Below are positions 36,134 to 44,585 of a stretch of 64,000 nt of DNA, one piece after another. The translations under genes and the position numbers were made by a program. The stretch spans positions 248,001 through 312,000 of the forward strand of contig JAQVXD010000001.1 in the NCBI GenBank assembly GCA_028709385.1. The letters are read 5' to 3'. The notes under the pieces are model-generated. The model was not told the origin of the DNA, made no database searches, and worked only from the letters and a program-made list of their open reading frames with translations. Position 1 is the first letter of the stretch, and each line of letters opens with the position of its first letter. The stretch is from Fermentimonas sp. Lineage in GTDB: Bacteria; Bacteroidota; Bacteroidia; Bacteroidales; Dysgonomonadaceae.

Positions 36134-36742
36134 ATGGAACTATTAAAAAATATTGTGTTTGATTTTGGAGGTGTACTGATTGATTGGAACCCGGTATATT
36201 TGTATGAGAAAGTGTTTGATAGTGAGGAAAAGATGAACTATTTTCTGGAGAATGTTTGTACCTCAGAGTGGAATTTACAGCAGGATGAGGGTCGACCCCT
36301 GGATGAAGCTACAAGGCTACTAAAGGAGAAACATCCGGAGTTTTCGGACGAAATAGAAATGTACTACGGAAGATGGACAGAAATGTTGGGAGGTATAATT
36401 GAAGAAAATGTCAAATTAATCAAACCATTAAAACAAAAATATAAAGTTTACGGACTCACTAACTGGTCTAGTGAAACCATACCTCACGCAAAGGAGCGGT
36501 ATGTTTTTTTTAAAGATCTTGACGGTATTGTGGTATCAGGGGAAGAAAAACTGGTGAAACCTGACTATAAAATATATCAGATACTTTTAGATCGATTTAA
36601 TATTAAAGCTGAAGAATCGCTATTTATTGATGATAATGCTTTAAATATAAAAGCTGCAGAGGAAATGAATTTCAGAGTAGTTCATGTAAGCGGTGATCTT
36701 AATCTGGAAGGATGGCTGAAAAATAAAGGTATTATGCCTTGA
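36134..36742 (+). CDS. HAD-superfamily phosphatase
   Basis: 202 residues. Motif I VFDFGGVLIDW with the nucleophilic Asp (the usual second Asp replaced, as in YihX-like sugar phosphatases), motif II LTNWSS, motif III KPDYKIY with the Lys, motif IV LFIDDNALNI. A helical cap about 18-90. Close in form to YihX/HAD-IA phosphatases such as those acting on glucose-1-phosphate; substrate cannot be read from sequence. Upstream of the metK leader. Confidence 0.85.
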   Translation: MELLKNIVFDFGGVLIDWNPVYLYEKVFDSEEKMNYFLENVCTSEWNLQQDEGRPLDEATRLLKEKHPEFSDEIEMYYGRWTEMLGGIIEENVKLIKPLKQKYKVYGLTNWSSETIPHAKERYVFFKDLDGIVVSGEEKLVKPDYKIYQILLDRFNIKAEESLFIDDNALNIKAAEEMNFRVVHVSGDLNLEGWLKNKGIMP

Positions 36743-36798
36743 ATTTTAAGGTTCAGTACATTTAACTTTTTTTTTTCAGCGGAATAGCATAATGTTTT

Positions 36799-36806
36799 TA
36801 CCTTTG
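36799..36806 (+). promoter_or_regulatory. -7 box of the metK leader
   Basis: TACCTTTG, a match to TAnnTTTG, lies 14 bp before the first aptamer base. A weak -33 region. It would place the transcription start right at the beginning of the riboswitch. Confidence 0.6.
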
Positions 36807-36820
36807 CAGATATAAAACAA

Positions 36821-36876
36821 TGTGGAAAGATTTGGACTGCTTGCAACCACAGAAAAAAATGCTAAAACGATTTTCC
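36821..36876 (+). promoter_or_regulatory. candidate SAM-II riboswitch before metK
   Basis: The leader contains, in order, a 5-bp stem half TGTGG (36821-36825), GATTT (36829-36833), TTGCAA (36841-36846), stem half CCACA (36847-36851) and GCTAAA (36861-36866). These blocks and the distances between GATTT, TTGCAA and the closing stem match the SAM-II aptamer as I remember it (GAUUU, seven bases, UUGCAA, stem, then GCUAAA). The pseudoknot partner is less clear; GGA at 36834-36836 could pair with TCC at 36874-36876. Location before metK fits SAM sensing. Followed by a terminator. Confidence 0.62.
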
Positions 36877-36908
36877 GCATTTCCCCTTCATTTTATGCTG
36901 CAGTTCAC

Positions 36909-36947
36909 ACGTTGTTTATGGTTTTAATGTAAAACAACGTTTTCTTT
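36909..36947 (+). terminator. intrinsic terminator in the metK leader
   Basis: Perfect 9-bp stem ACGTTGTTT (36909-36917) with AAACAACGT (36932-36940), immediately followed by TTTCTTT. It lies before the metK ATG (36990), so it must be conditional, in keeping with a riboswitch acting by transcription termination. Confidence 0.75.
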
Positions 36948-36989
36948 ATAAATTGGATATTTATAACAGGAAGCATAAATTATTAGAAA

Positions 36990-38297
36990 ATGAGCTATTT
37001 ATTTACTTCCGAATCTGTATCGGAAGGTCACCCGGATAAGGTAGCCGATCAAATATCGGACGCAATTTTAGATGAGTTTTTAGCATACGACCGTGATTCA
37101 AAAGTTGCCTGTGAAACATTAGTGACTACAGGTCAGGTTGTATTGGCAGGTGAGGTGAAATCCAAAGCTTATGTAGATGTGGCTGAAGTGGCCCGTAATG
37201 TGATAAGCAAAATTGGTTACACGAAAAGTGAATATGGTTTCGAGGCCAATTCCTGCGGTGTTTTTTCGAGTATCCATGAGCAGTCGGATGATATAAACCG
37301 TGGAGTTGATCAGAAGTCTGATCCAATGGAGCAGGGAGCCGGAGATCAGGGAATGATGTTTGGGTATGCAACAGATGAGACTGATAATTATATGCCTCTT
37401 TCACTTGATTTGAGTCATGCCATACTTCTGGAACTTGCAAATATTCGCAAGAATGAATTGGATCTAATGCCATACCTACGTCCGGATGCAAAGTCTCAAG
37501 TGACAGTAGAGTATTCAGATGAAGGAACTCCTCTTCGAATTGATACAATAGTTATTTCAACTCAGCATGACGAGTTTGAGTATCCCAAAAAAGATACTAA
37601 AGAGGCAGCGTTAGAAGCAGATGAGAGAATGCGGTCACGTATTGAAACTGATATCCGTACAATACTAATACCACGTGTGAAGGCACAATATAAGCGTCGT
37701 AAAGATATTCTCAAACTTTTTGATGGAGATATAAAATATTTTGTCAATCCAACAGGAAAATTTGTTATAGGAGGACCGACCGGAGATACCGGGCTTACCG
37801 GCCGAAAAATAATTGTTGACACATACGGTGGGAAAGCAGCACACGGAGGAGGAGCCTTTTCAGGAAAAGATCCATCTAAAGTTGACAGGTCAGCAGCCTA
37901 TGCAGCACGTCATATTGCAAAAAATATGGTTGCAGCAGGCGTTGCCACTGAGATTCTGATTCAGATATCTTATGCGATTGGTGTTTCTGAACCTATGAAT
38001 ATTTATGTAAATACTTACGGAAAAAGTAAGGTGAGTCTGTCTGACTCAGAGATAGCATCGAAAATCAGAATGCTATTTGATCTGCGTCCAAAGGCAATAG
38101 AGCAAAGACTGAAACTTCGCAATCCCATTTATTTAGAGACTGCCAGTTATGGACATATGGGTAGAGAGCCCCAAACGGTTAAGAAAGTTTTTAGTTCTCG
38201 TTACATGGCAAAACCGGTTGAATATAATGTTGAACTTTTCACATGGGAGAAACTGGATTATGTCGATAAAATCAAAAATGCATTTGAGTTGATTTAA
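36990..38297 (+). CDS. metK: S-adenosylmethionine synthetase
   Basis: 435 residues, the usual size for Bacteroidetes. Motifs: start [34 protein letters not shown] and the P-loop [18 protein letters not shown]. Makes SAM from methionine and ATP. Control by its product is implied by the leader element. LOG-type hydrolase gene follows 44 bp downstream. Confidence 0.97.
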   Translation: MSYLFTSESVSEGHPDKVADQISDAILDEFLAYDRDSKVACETLVTTGQVVLAGEVKSKAYVDVAEVARNVISKIGYTKSEYGFEANSCGVFSSIHEQSDDINRGVDQKSDPMEQGAGDQGMMFGYATDETDNYMPLSLDLSHAILLELANIRKNELDLMPYLRPDAKSQVTVEYSDEGTPLRIDTIVISTQHDEFEYPKKDTKEAALEADERMRSRIETDIRTILIPRVKAQYKRRKDILKLFDGDIKYFVNPTGKFVIGGPTGDTGLTGRKIIVDTYGGKAAHGGGAFSGKDPSKVDRSAAYAARHIAKNMVAAGVATEILIQISYAIGVSEPMNIYVNTYGKSKVSLSDSEIASKIRMLFDLRPKAIEQRLKLRNPIYLETASYGHMGREPQTVKKVFSSRYMAKPVEYNVELFTWEKLDYVDKIKNAFELI

Positions 38298-38341
38298 TTC
38301 AGCAGAAAATTAGTCACAGTCTATTTAAGATAGTATAACAG

Positions 38342-38899
38342 ATGCAAGATGTTAACCCGGTTGTAGTTGTTTATTGTGCTTCAAGTCCAGAAATAGACAA
38401 ATCGTATTTTGAAGACGCTGAGAAGCTTGGAGTATTATTGGCAGAAAACAACGTTACTTGCATTACAGGTGCGGGTAAGCAGGGACTTATGGGTCTTCTG
38501 AATGATACAGTTATGAGTCACGGCGGAAAAGTAAAAGGTATTATTCCCGGATTTATGGTTGACGCAGGGTGGTGTCATGATAGTCTTACTGAAACTGTAA
38601 TAACAAAAACTATTCACGAAAGGAAAGAGCTGATGGCGCAACTTTCAGACGCTGCTATTGCATTACCCGGTGGTATAGGTACATTAGAAGAGTTATCTGA
38701 GATTATTACCTGGAAGCAACTCGGGCTCTTCAAGAATCCGGTTATACTTCTCAACACAAATAATTATTACGAACCACTACTTACATTTTTTGAGAGTATG
38801 ATTGAGCAGAAGTTTATGGACCAGTCGTATGCTAAATTGTTGCAAGTTGCATCTTCACCTGAAGAAGTGATATACATCCTGAGGAATAAAACAGACTAG
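38342..38899 (+). CDS. LOG family / TIGR00730 nucleotide 5'-monophosphate phosphoribohydrolase
   Basis: 185 residues. Diagnostic PGGIGTLEELSEI motif (about 100-112) and GAGKQGLMG (about 42-50); N-terminal VVYCASSP. Family members release the base from nucleoside monophosphates (cytokinin-activating LOG in plants, PpnN-like in bacteria). Often annotated as lysine decarboxylase by mistake. Follows metK, may be in the same transcript. Confidence 0.92.
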   Translation: MQDVNPVVVVYCASSPEIDKSYFEDAEKLGVLLAENNVTCITGAGKQGLMGLLNDTVMSHGGKVKGIIPGFMVDAGWCHDSLTETVITKTIHERKELMAQLSDAAIALPGGIGTLEELSEIITWKQLGLFKNPVILLNTNNYYEPLLTFFESMIEQKFMDQSYAKLLQVASSPEEVIYILRNKTD

Positions 38900-38962
38900 A
38901 ATCCCACATTTAGCAGAAATCAAAAAAAATAATAGTAAATTCGCAGAAAACATAATAATTAA

Positions 38963-39853
38963 GTGCCATTCTTAATCCCCGATACAATACAGGATTCGAT
39001 ATCCTTCTATTTGAGAAAAGAAGAACTGCCTGTTCGATTTAACTCACTTAATGTGGATTTCGGAAATTATGAATATTTGCCCAGTAATCCGCAAGGAGTT
39101 TTCTTTTCACAAGATTCAACTATTTACGAAGCATTTTTAACTGTAAAAGGAATAGATGGTTTGTCTTTTTCATTATCTCCGGTAGTTAGCGGGGTTATTT
39201 TCTCAATGTTCTTTATTTCTTTTATTGTTTTCTCATTCATATTCAATAAAGAAGGTGCTGCCTTATCAGGAAACTTCAATAGTATATTTAGCTTAAACAG
39301 AAGGTCTTCCAAGGGCTATAAAGAACAGGTAACAACAACTGAAGTCTGGGGTGAGTTTTTTATGATCTTTCAGGCTATTCTGCTTTATTCAATATTTTTT
39401 CTGACTTACTTAATTGACAGTGGTTTACATCTTTTGTCTTTTAATTCTTATGCATTAAATTTCCTTGCAGTTTTTATTGCTTTGGCTCTTTTGGCTTGTT
39501 TAAAGTATTTCATATACAGATCAATTGCAGTTTTTTTTCTGCAAAGTGATTTAAAAAACTGGATTAGCCGTTACTTTCGTTTAATTGAACTTAGCGGATT
39601 AATTTTATTTATTCCGATTTTTGCTTATGTTTTTTTACCGGAAAGCAGGTCTTCTATTATAATTATTATAATAATTGTATTTATAATAGTACGTCTTATC
39701 GTCGCGATGGTGCTGTTAAATATTTTTGTTAAAAATAAAGTAGGTGGTTTTTATTTTTTTGTGTATCTTTGCGGGACTGAAATAGCACCCTATTTACTGT
39801 TTTATAAAGGGATGCTTTCGTTTATAAGTATAGCAGGAAATAACATTGTATGA
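38963..39853 (+). CDS. DUF4271 membrane protein
   Basis: 296 residues, GTG start (38963) since an in-frame stop precedes it and the next Met is far inside. About seven hydrophobic segments: about 75-96, 132-152, 160-178, 200-220, 226-252, with one containing a run of seven Ile. The layout and segment LRKEELPVRFNSLNVDFGNYEYLPSNP-type N-terminus match DUF4271, a Bacteroidetes-only family of unknown function. Overlaps hemD start by 4 bp (ATGA), so the two are coupled. Confidence 0.82.
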   Translation: MPFLIPDTIQDSISFYLRKEELPVRFNSLNVDFGNYEYLPSNPQGVFFSQDSTIYEAFLTVKGIDGLSFSLSPVVSGVIFSMFFISFIVFSFIFNKEGAALSGNFNSIFSLNRRSSKGYKEQVTTTEVWGEFFMIFQAILLYSIFFLTYLIDSGLHLLSFNSYALNFLAVFIALALLACLKYFIYRSIAVFFLQSDLKNWISRYFRLIELSGLILFIPIFAYVFLPESRSSIIIIIIIVFIIVRLIVAMVLLNIFVKNKVGGFYFFVYLCGTEIAPYLLFYKGMLSFISIAGNNIV

Positions 39854-40614
39854 ACGCCCGAAAAGTAAAGAGAATTCTTATCTCTCAACCTAAACCGAAC
39901 AGCGAAAAGTCTCCCTATTACGATATAGCGGAAAAGTATCACTTGAGTCTGAATTTTTATCCATTCATTAAAGTGGAAAGAGTTTCGTCAAAAGAGTTTC
40001 GTCAACAACGAATAAACATACTGGACTATACTGCGATTATTTTTACTTCCAGAACAGCAGTCGACAACTTTTTTTCAATTTGTGAGGATCTGAAAATTGT
40101 CATACCTGAATCTATGAAATATTTTTGTGTTTCAGAAACTGTAGCATTATATCTGCAGAAATATATTGTTTACAGGAAGAGAAAGATATTTTTTAGCCAG
40201 ACAGGTAAGATTGAAGGACTCAATAATTCTTTTACAAAACACTCAAAAGAGAAGTTTTTATTTCCAGTACCGGAAGAACATAATGATGATGTTTCTCATT
40301 TTCTTGATCAAAAGAAACTTGATTATAATAAGAGTGTTATGTACAGAACTGTTAGTAATGACTTTCCGGAAAACGCGAAATTGGAATATGATATGATTAT
40401 CTTCTTTAGCCCTCTTGGTATACAGTCTTTAGTTAAAAATTTCCCCGATTTTATTCAGGGAGATATAGCAATTGGCTGCTTTGGAGCTACTACTGCAAAG
40501 GCGGTTGAAGAGGCAGGTTTCAGGCTTGATTGTGAAGCACCACAGCCAGAGTTTCCTTCTATGGTTGCCGCATTGGATGCATTTCTGAAGGAAAATCATA
40601 AACATCATAGTTGA
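39850..40614 (+). CDS. hemD: uroporphyrinogen-III synthase (HemD) family protein
   Basis: 254 residues. The two-lobed HemD fold is indicated by RILISQPKPNSEKSPYYDIA, YTAIIFTSRTAVDNFF and the C-terminal FFSPLGIQSLVKNFP and GATTAKAVEEAGFRLD. Sequence is divergent, as in Bacteroidetes generally, and there is no other heme gene near, so function in tetrapyrrole synthesis is by family. Translationally coupled to DUF4271 gene. A strong terminator follows. Confidence 0.82.
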   Translation: MNARKVKRILISQPKPNSEKSPYYDIAEKYHLSLNFYPFIKVERVSSKEFRQQRINILDYTAIIFTSRTAVDNFFSICEDLKIVIPESMKYFCVSETVALYLQKYIVYRKRKIFFSQTGKIEGLNNSFTKHSKEKFLFPVPEEHNDDVSHFLDQKKLDYNKSVMYRTVSNDFPENAKLEYDMIIFFSPLGIQSLVKNFPDFIQGDIAIGCFGATTAKAVEEAGFRLDCEAPQPEFPSMVAALDAFLKENHKHHS

Positions 40615-40636
40615 TTGTTATATGACAAATATATAC

Positions 40637-40674
40637 AATAGGAAAAGTTCATTTTTACTTTTCCTATTTTTTTT
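40637..40674 (+). terminator. intrinsic terminator after hemD
   Basis: Perfect 12-bp stem (40637-40648 with 40657-40668) followed by an eight-T run. Ends the DUF4271-hemD unit before the rnpA promoter. Confidence 0.9.
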
Positions 40675-40706
40675 GCTAAAGTCTGATATTTGATTTCAAA
40701 AAGGTT

Positions 40707-40714
40707 TATCTTTG
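40707..40714 (+). promoter_or_regulatory. candidate -7 box of rnpA
   Basis: TATCTTTG is an exact TAnnTTTG match 36 bp before the rnpA ATG. The nearest TTTG (40689-40692) is too close (14 bp) for a standard -33 element. Confidence 0.55.
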
Positions 40715-40750
40715 TTGCAGTAATTGCTTTCAGAGGAATGCTTTTTATCT

Positions 40751-41155
40751 ATGGATAAGGAACAACGGTTTTATTTTAAAAAAGAGGAGAAATTAACAGG
40801 GGATAAAAGGATAGAATATCTGTTTGCCCAAGGTAAATCATTTGTAGCTTATCCTTTAAGAGTTGTTTATTTAGAGAAAACTTCTCGCGATCCTGCGGTA
40901 CATAAGATATTGGTTAGTATTCCTAAAAAGAGAATTAAATCTGCTGTAAAGCGCAATAGAATGAAAAGGCTCATAAGAGAGTCATTTAGATTGAACAAAC
41001 ATATTCTTAATGATGTTCCAAAAGATAAATTCGTATATCTTGAGATCGCATTTGTTTATGTGAAAGACGAATTAACTGATTTTGCCACAGTAGAGAAGGG
41101 TATGCGAAAAGCATTAACAGAAATAAAAAACAGATTAGAGAACGGAAGAAAATAA
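40751..41155 (+). CDS. rnpA: ribonuclease P protein component
   Basis: 134 residues from the ATG at 40751 ([16 protein letters not shown]); a TTG at 40724 would add nine residues. Core: [17 protein letters not shown], then [23 protein letters not shown]-type RNR motif ([18 protein letters not shown]), the family signature. Assists the RNase P RNA in tRNA 5' processing. Overlaps yidD by one base (TAATG), so tightly coupled. Confidence 0.94.
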   Translation: MDKEQRFYFKKEEKLTGDKRIEYLFAQGKSFVAYPLRVVYLEKTSRDPAVHKILVSIPKKRIKSAVKRNRMKRLIRESFRLNKHILNDVPKDKFVYLEIAFVYVKDELTDFATVEKGMRKALTEIKNRLENGRK

Positions 41156-41421
41156 TGTGGAATGGTTTGAAGAGGCTATTGACATGGATTTTGTTAATCC
41201 CTGTATATTTTTATAGAGCAGCTATTTCACCGCTTTTGCCCCCTAGTTGCAGATATACACCTACATGCTCACAATATGCAATTGAAGCTTTAAAAAAGCA
41301 TGGACCATTCAGAGGTTTATATTTGTCAACAAAACGAATATTAAGTTGTAACCCTTGGGGAGGATCAGGATATGACCCTGTTCCAGAACCCAAGACTAAA
41401 AAAAGCAAGAAGAAAGAATAG
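41155..41421 (+). CDS. yidD: membrane protein insertion efficiency factor YidD
   Basis: 88 residues. Family core [51 protein letters not shown] is nearly invariant; three Cys-containing motifs are present. N-terminal amphipathic or membrane segment. Helps YidC insert membrane proteins. rnpA-yidD is a conserved pair in most bacteria. Confidence 0.97.
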   Translation: MWNGLKRLLTWILLIPVYFYRAAISPLLPPSCRYTPTCSQYAIEALKKHGPFRGLYLSTKRILSCNPWGGSGYDPVPEPKTKKSKKKE

Positions 41422-41430
41422 GATATATAT

Positions 41431-42129
41431 ATGGAATTTTACGACGTACATACACACCAGATTTACACTGAAGATAACGATGATCCATATCATTCGTGTA
41501 TCTTTGATGTTTATTCCCTTGAATTTGAAGTTGCTAAAGAACTGCATCAAAGACATTCGTTCTCATGTGGTATTCATCCATGGTACTCTGAAGATAGTGA
41601 AACACAAATGGCTTATCTCACTGAGATTGCCTCTGACTCGCGCATTGTAGCAATAGGAGAAACGGGCCTGGACAAATTAAAGGGTCCTTCACTTGAAGTA
41701 CAAATTCCTGTTTTTAAAAAACATATTGAGTTGTCCGAGAGATTAGGCAAACCAATTATTATTCACTGCGTTAAGGCTTGGGAAGAACTGATCAAGGTAA
41801 AAAAAGAGTCTAATCCTAAACAACCCTGGGTTATCCATGGCTACAGGGGAAAACCTGAACTGACAAAGAGACTTATTAAAGAAGGATTCCTTTTTTCAGT
41901 TGGTGATTCCATCAATGTAGATTCGTTGCAGATAATACCTATTGAATCAGTTTTCTGTGAGACTGATGAGGGAGAAATGAATATTCGTGAAGTTTACCTT
42001 CAGGCTTCACAAGCTGTAAATATGGAAAGAGGGGAGTTCGCATTAAAAGTTGCTGAAAATGTTCGAAGGATATTCCCTACAGTTAAACCTCCCAAACCAT
42101 ACTATCCCGAAGAAGAGGAAGAGGATTAA
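41431..42129 (+). CDS. TatD family hydrolase
   Basis: 232 residues. Metal-binding residues of the TIM-barrel fold: H7 and H9 (DVHTHQ), E77 (IGETGLD), H112 (IIHCVK), H136 (VIHGYRG) and D179 (ETDEG). The GxHPW motif (CGIHPW) is present. TatD proteins are DNases or related hydrolases. It is shorter than E. coli TatD (about 260) and ends with an acidic tail (EEEEED). Follows yidD by 9 bp, probably same operon. Confidence 0.9.
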   Translation: MEFYDVHTHQIYTEDNDDPYHSCIFDVYSLEFEVAKELHQRHSFSCGIHPWYSEDSETQMAYLTEIASDSRIVAIGETGLDKLKGPSLEVQIPVFKKHIELSERLGKPIIIHCVKAWEELIKVKKESNPKQPWVIHGYRGKPELTKRLIKEGFLFSVGDSINVDSLQIIPIESVFCETDEGEMNIREVYLQASQAVNMERGEFALKVAENVRRIFPTVKPPKPYYPEEEEED

Positions 42130-42774
42130 TTATTTTCTTCCGAAATCTGCCGGAATTTCGCCCCAATTACGAGTATCCCATTTAAGTATTTGGTTAGAAT
42201 AGTTGTGGCAATGCAGCCACTTTTCAGCACGCTCTATAAGTTCAAAAACAACCTTATTTTTAGCAGAACGTTCAAGTTTGGTATTACATTTCTTCTTGGC
42301 AACCCATTTAATAGCATTTACACTATCAGAATAAATAGGTGTGTTCTTGTTGTCATTTTTTAATAGAGCCAGTGCATGCACAATTGCAAGGAACTCACCG
42401 ATGTTATTAGTGCCTTCTTCCAAAGGGCCAACATGAAAAATTTCAATACCATCTGCTACATTTACACCTCGATATTCAAGAAGACCGGGATTACCACTGC
42501 ATGCAGCATCAACTGCAATACTCTCAGTTATAATCTTATTTGTGATGGCAGAAAGATTGGTTTTTTCTTTATGTACTGATTTTGTACTGTTTTTAGAATT
42601 CAAGTGCTTCCATGGATTATCAGTAAAAGCGAACTGAGCTTCTTCCATAGAGGGAAATGATTTATATAGTGCATCTTCATAACCATGCACGTTTTTCTTA
42701 CATTCATCCCAAGAGGAGTAAACTCCCGGTACTACTCCTTTCCAAACTACATAATACTTTTTACTTTTTGCCAT
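42130..42774 (-). CDS. ribonuclease HI with viroplasmin N-terminal domain
   Basis: 214 residues. N-terminal about 1-50 viroplasmin/RNase H1 hybrid-binding domain (KKYYVVWKGVVPGVYSSWDEC). RNase H fold about 85-212 with the catalytic acidic residues D89, E127, D150 and D210. Cuts RNA in RNA-DNA hybrids. Like eukaryotic RNase H1 in layout, common in Bacteroidetes. It ends 3' to 3' with the TatD gene, abutting directly, and starts downstream of the small membrane protein gene on the same strand (9 bp). Confidence 0.92.
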   Translation of the reverse strand: MAKSKKYYVVWKGVVPGVYSSWDECKKNVHGYEDALYKSFPSMEEAQFAFTDNPWKHLNSKNSTKSVHKEKTNLSAITNKIITESIAVDAACSGNPGLLEYRGVNVADGIEIFHVGPLEEGTNNIGEFLAIVHALALLKNDNKNTPIYSDSVNAIKWVAKKKCNTKLERSAKNKVVFELIERAEKWLHCHNYSNQILKWDTRNWGEIPADFGRK

Positions 42775-42783
42775 CCTACTCCC

Positions 42784-43236
42784 TCACAAAGTCTCCAGAA
42801 TGTAAGGCGTAAGCTCATCCAGAGTGTCGGATCTTACCTGATCCTGAATGTCAACAATACTATCTACAATGAACTTGGTATATCCTCTCCAGGGTAAAGT
42901 CCCAAAATACTCTTTATAATGTAATTGTACGTTTTTCCCACTTGAAATCATTAATTTTTGAGCTATTTCCTCATCAACAACGGAGAAGTCGAACTGATTG
43001 GATTGTAAGCCCCCCGGCTTATCGGCCCGGAAGCCAGACTGTATTAGTTTTCCTTCATAAGTTTTGAAGATGACTCCTTTGTAAACAAGGTAGTTGAGCT
43101 CTCCGGACTTTACGCCTGTTCCAAATACATAGTAGTATCTTACATAAACAAAAATGCTGAGTGCAACAACAAGTATACCGATAAACCAAACTAGTCCTTT
43201 ACGGTTTTTTTTCTTTTTAGGCTTTAGATCATCCAT
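42784..43236 (-). CDS. small single-pass membrane protein of unknown function
   Basis: 150 residues. A Lys-rich N-terminus (DLKPKKKKNRKG) and one membrane helix (about 15-35), then a soluble domain (VKSGELNYLVYKGVIFKTYEGKLIQ and LQSNQFDFSV). I recall close homologues in Bacteroides databases labelled 6-phosphogluconate dehydrogenase; no such enzyme domain is visible here and that label should be ignored. A TATCTTTG -7 box on this strand lies at 43266-43259, overlapped by an inverted repeat. Confidence 0.8.
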   Translation of the reverse strand: MDDLKPKKKKNRKGLVWFIGILVVALSIFVYVRYYYVFGTGVKSGELNYLVYKGVIFKTYEGKLIQSGFRADKPGGLQSNQFDFSVVDEEIAQKLMISSGKNVQLHYKEYFGTLPWRGYTKFIVDSIVDIQDQVRSDTLDELTPYILETL

Positions 43237-43247
43237 AATTACTAAGC

Positions 43248-43306
43248 TATTTAGGTCGCAAAGATACCGTTTATTTTTTCTATATAGTGAAATTGCGACC
43301 TAAATA
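43248..43306. repeat. 14-bp perfect inverted repeat in a divergent promoter region
   Basis: TATTTAGGTCGCAA (43248-43261) and its perfect complement TTGCGACCTAAATA (43293-43306) are separated by 31 bp. The left arm overlaps the minus-strand -7 box (43266-43259) and the right arm falls near -40 of both divergent promoters (plus-strand -7 TATATTTG at 43332-43339). Confidence 0.8.
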
Positions 43307-43398
43307 ACTGCAGAAGTTCCTTTATTTAGGCTATATTTGTTACTCATAAATTTATTAAACATGAATTTTCACATTGACAAAATAACTACAATTCTAAA

Positions 43399-44568
43399 AT
43401 GAAAAAAATTTCATTATTCTTATCTGCACTGCTCTTGGCAGTATCAATTTTCGCACAGGGTGCGTATACTTTTAAAACGGTAAAAGAAAATCCGATAACA
43501 TCTGTAAAAAATCAATCCAATACAGGAACATGCTGGAGTTTTTCAGGAGTGGGACTATTGGAGTCTGAACTTATCAGGATGGGAAAAGGAGCTTTTGACT
43601 TGTCAGAAATGTATATCGTACGAAAAAATTATGAAGATAAAGCAAAAAAACATGCTCGTTTGCATGGACACCTGAATTTTGCGGCAGGTGGGTCCTTTGC
43701 AGATGTATTTGAGACAATAAATGATTTCGGAATAATACCTAACGATGCTTATCCGGGACTTAACTATGGCTCAGATAGTCACGATCACGGAGAATTAGAC
43801 AAAGTGCTTTCCGGTTATATGGCAGGGATTATTGGTTCCAGGAATCTTTCTCCTGTATGGTTTGATGGTTTTTCTTCAATCCTGGATACATATTTGGGAG
43901 AAGTGCCGGAAAAATTCATTTACAAAGGGGTGGAATATACACCTCATACATTTGCTGAGTATGTAGAATTAGACCAAGATGATTATGTCTCTTTGACTTC
44001 ATTCAGTCATCATCCATTTTATGAAGCTTTTTCAATTGAAGTACCAGACAACTGGCGCTGGGCAGATTCGTATAATCTTCCAATTGATGAATTGACAGAA
44101 GTAATGGATAATGCAATAATGAACGGCTATACAATTGCATGGGCATCAGATGTCAGTGAGCCCGGATTCTCACGTTCCGGTATTGCAATTATACCTGATG
44201 AGAATGCGCCTGAAAATGCAGGAAGTGATCAGGAAAGGTGGTTGGGCCAATCAAGTCGTGAGCGTGACGCAAGTATCAGGTCACGAGTAGGTGCAGAGGT
44301 TCTGGCAGAAAAGCAGATAAACCAGGAAATGCGTCAAGCTGCTTATGATAATTATCAGACAACTGATGACCATGGAATGCAGATTTATGGTATAGCTACC
44401 GATCAGAATGGTAAAAAATATTATATGGTAAAGAATTCCTGGGGAGAGACAGGACCTTATAATGGATTGTGGTATGCTTCTGAGCCGTTTGTAAAATATA
44501 AAACTCTTAGTATCGTACTACATAAAGATGCAATTCCGGATTCAATTGCAGAGAAACTTGGACTTTAA
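43399..44568 (+). CDS. exported C1-family peptidase (bleomycin hydrolase/PepC type)
   Basis: 389 residues. Signal peptide 1-20 (SALLLAVSIFAQG). Papain-fold cysteine peptidase of the C1B type: catalytic C45 (TGTCWSFSG), H325 (DDHGMQIYG) and N346 (VKNSWGE). Most bleomycin hydrolases are cytosolic; this one carries a signal peptide, so it acts in the periplasm or outside and may trim peptides. Followed by murF at 17 bp. Confidence 0.88.
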   Translation: MKKISLFLSALLLAVSIFAQGAYTFKTVKENPITSVKNQSNTGTCWSFSGVGLLESELIRMGKGAFDLSEMYIVRKNYEDKAKKHARLHGHLNFAAGGSFADVFETINDFGIIPNDAYPGLNYGSDSHDHGELDKVLSGYMAGIIGSRNLSPVWFDGFSSILDTYLGEVPEKFIYKGVEYTPHTFAEYVELDQDDYVSLTSFSHHPFYEAFSIEVPDNWRWADSYNLPIDELTEVMDNAIMNGYTIAWASDVSEPGFSRSGIAIIPDENAPENAGSDQERWLGQSSRERDASIRSRVGAEVLAEKQINQEMRQAAYDNYQTTDDHGMQIYGIATDQNGKKYYMVKNSWGETGPYNGLWYASEPFVKYKTLSIVLHKDAIPDSIAEKLGL

Positions 44569-44585
44569 TTATTTAAAGTGAAAAT

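Noticed and set aside
42784-43236. Calling this gene 6-phosphogluconate dehydrogenase
   Set aside because: Database homologues sometimes carry that name, but the protein is only 150 residues, has a membrane anchor and no NADP or 6PGDH motif.
43248-43306. Invertible (phase-variable) promoter
   Set aside because: The 31-bp spacer is far shorter than known invertible promoter segments, one arm overlaps the -7 box, and no recombinase gene is near.
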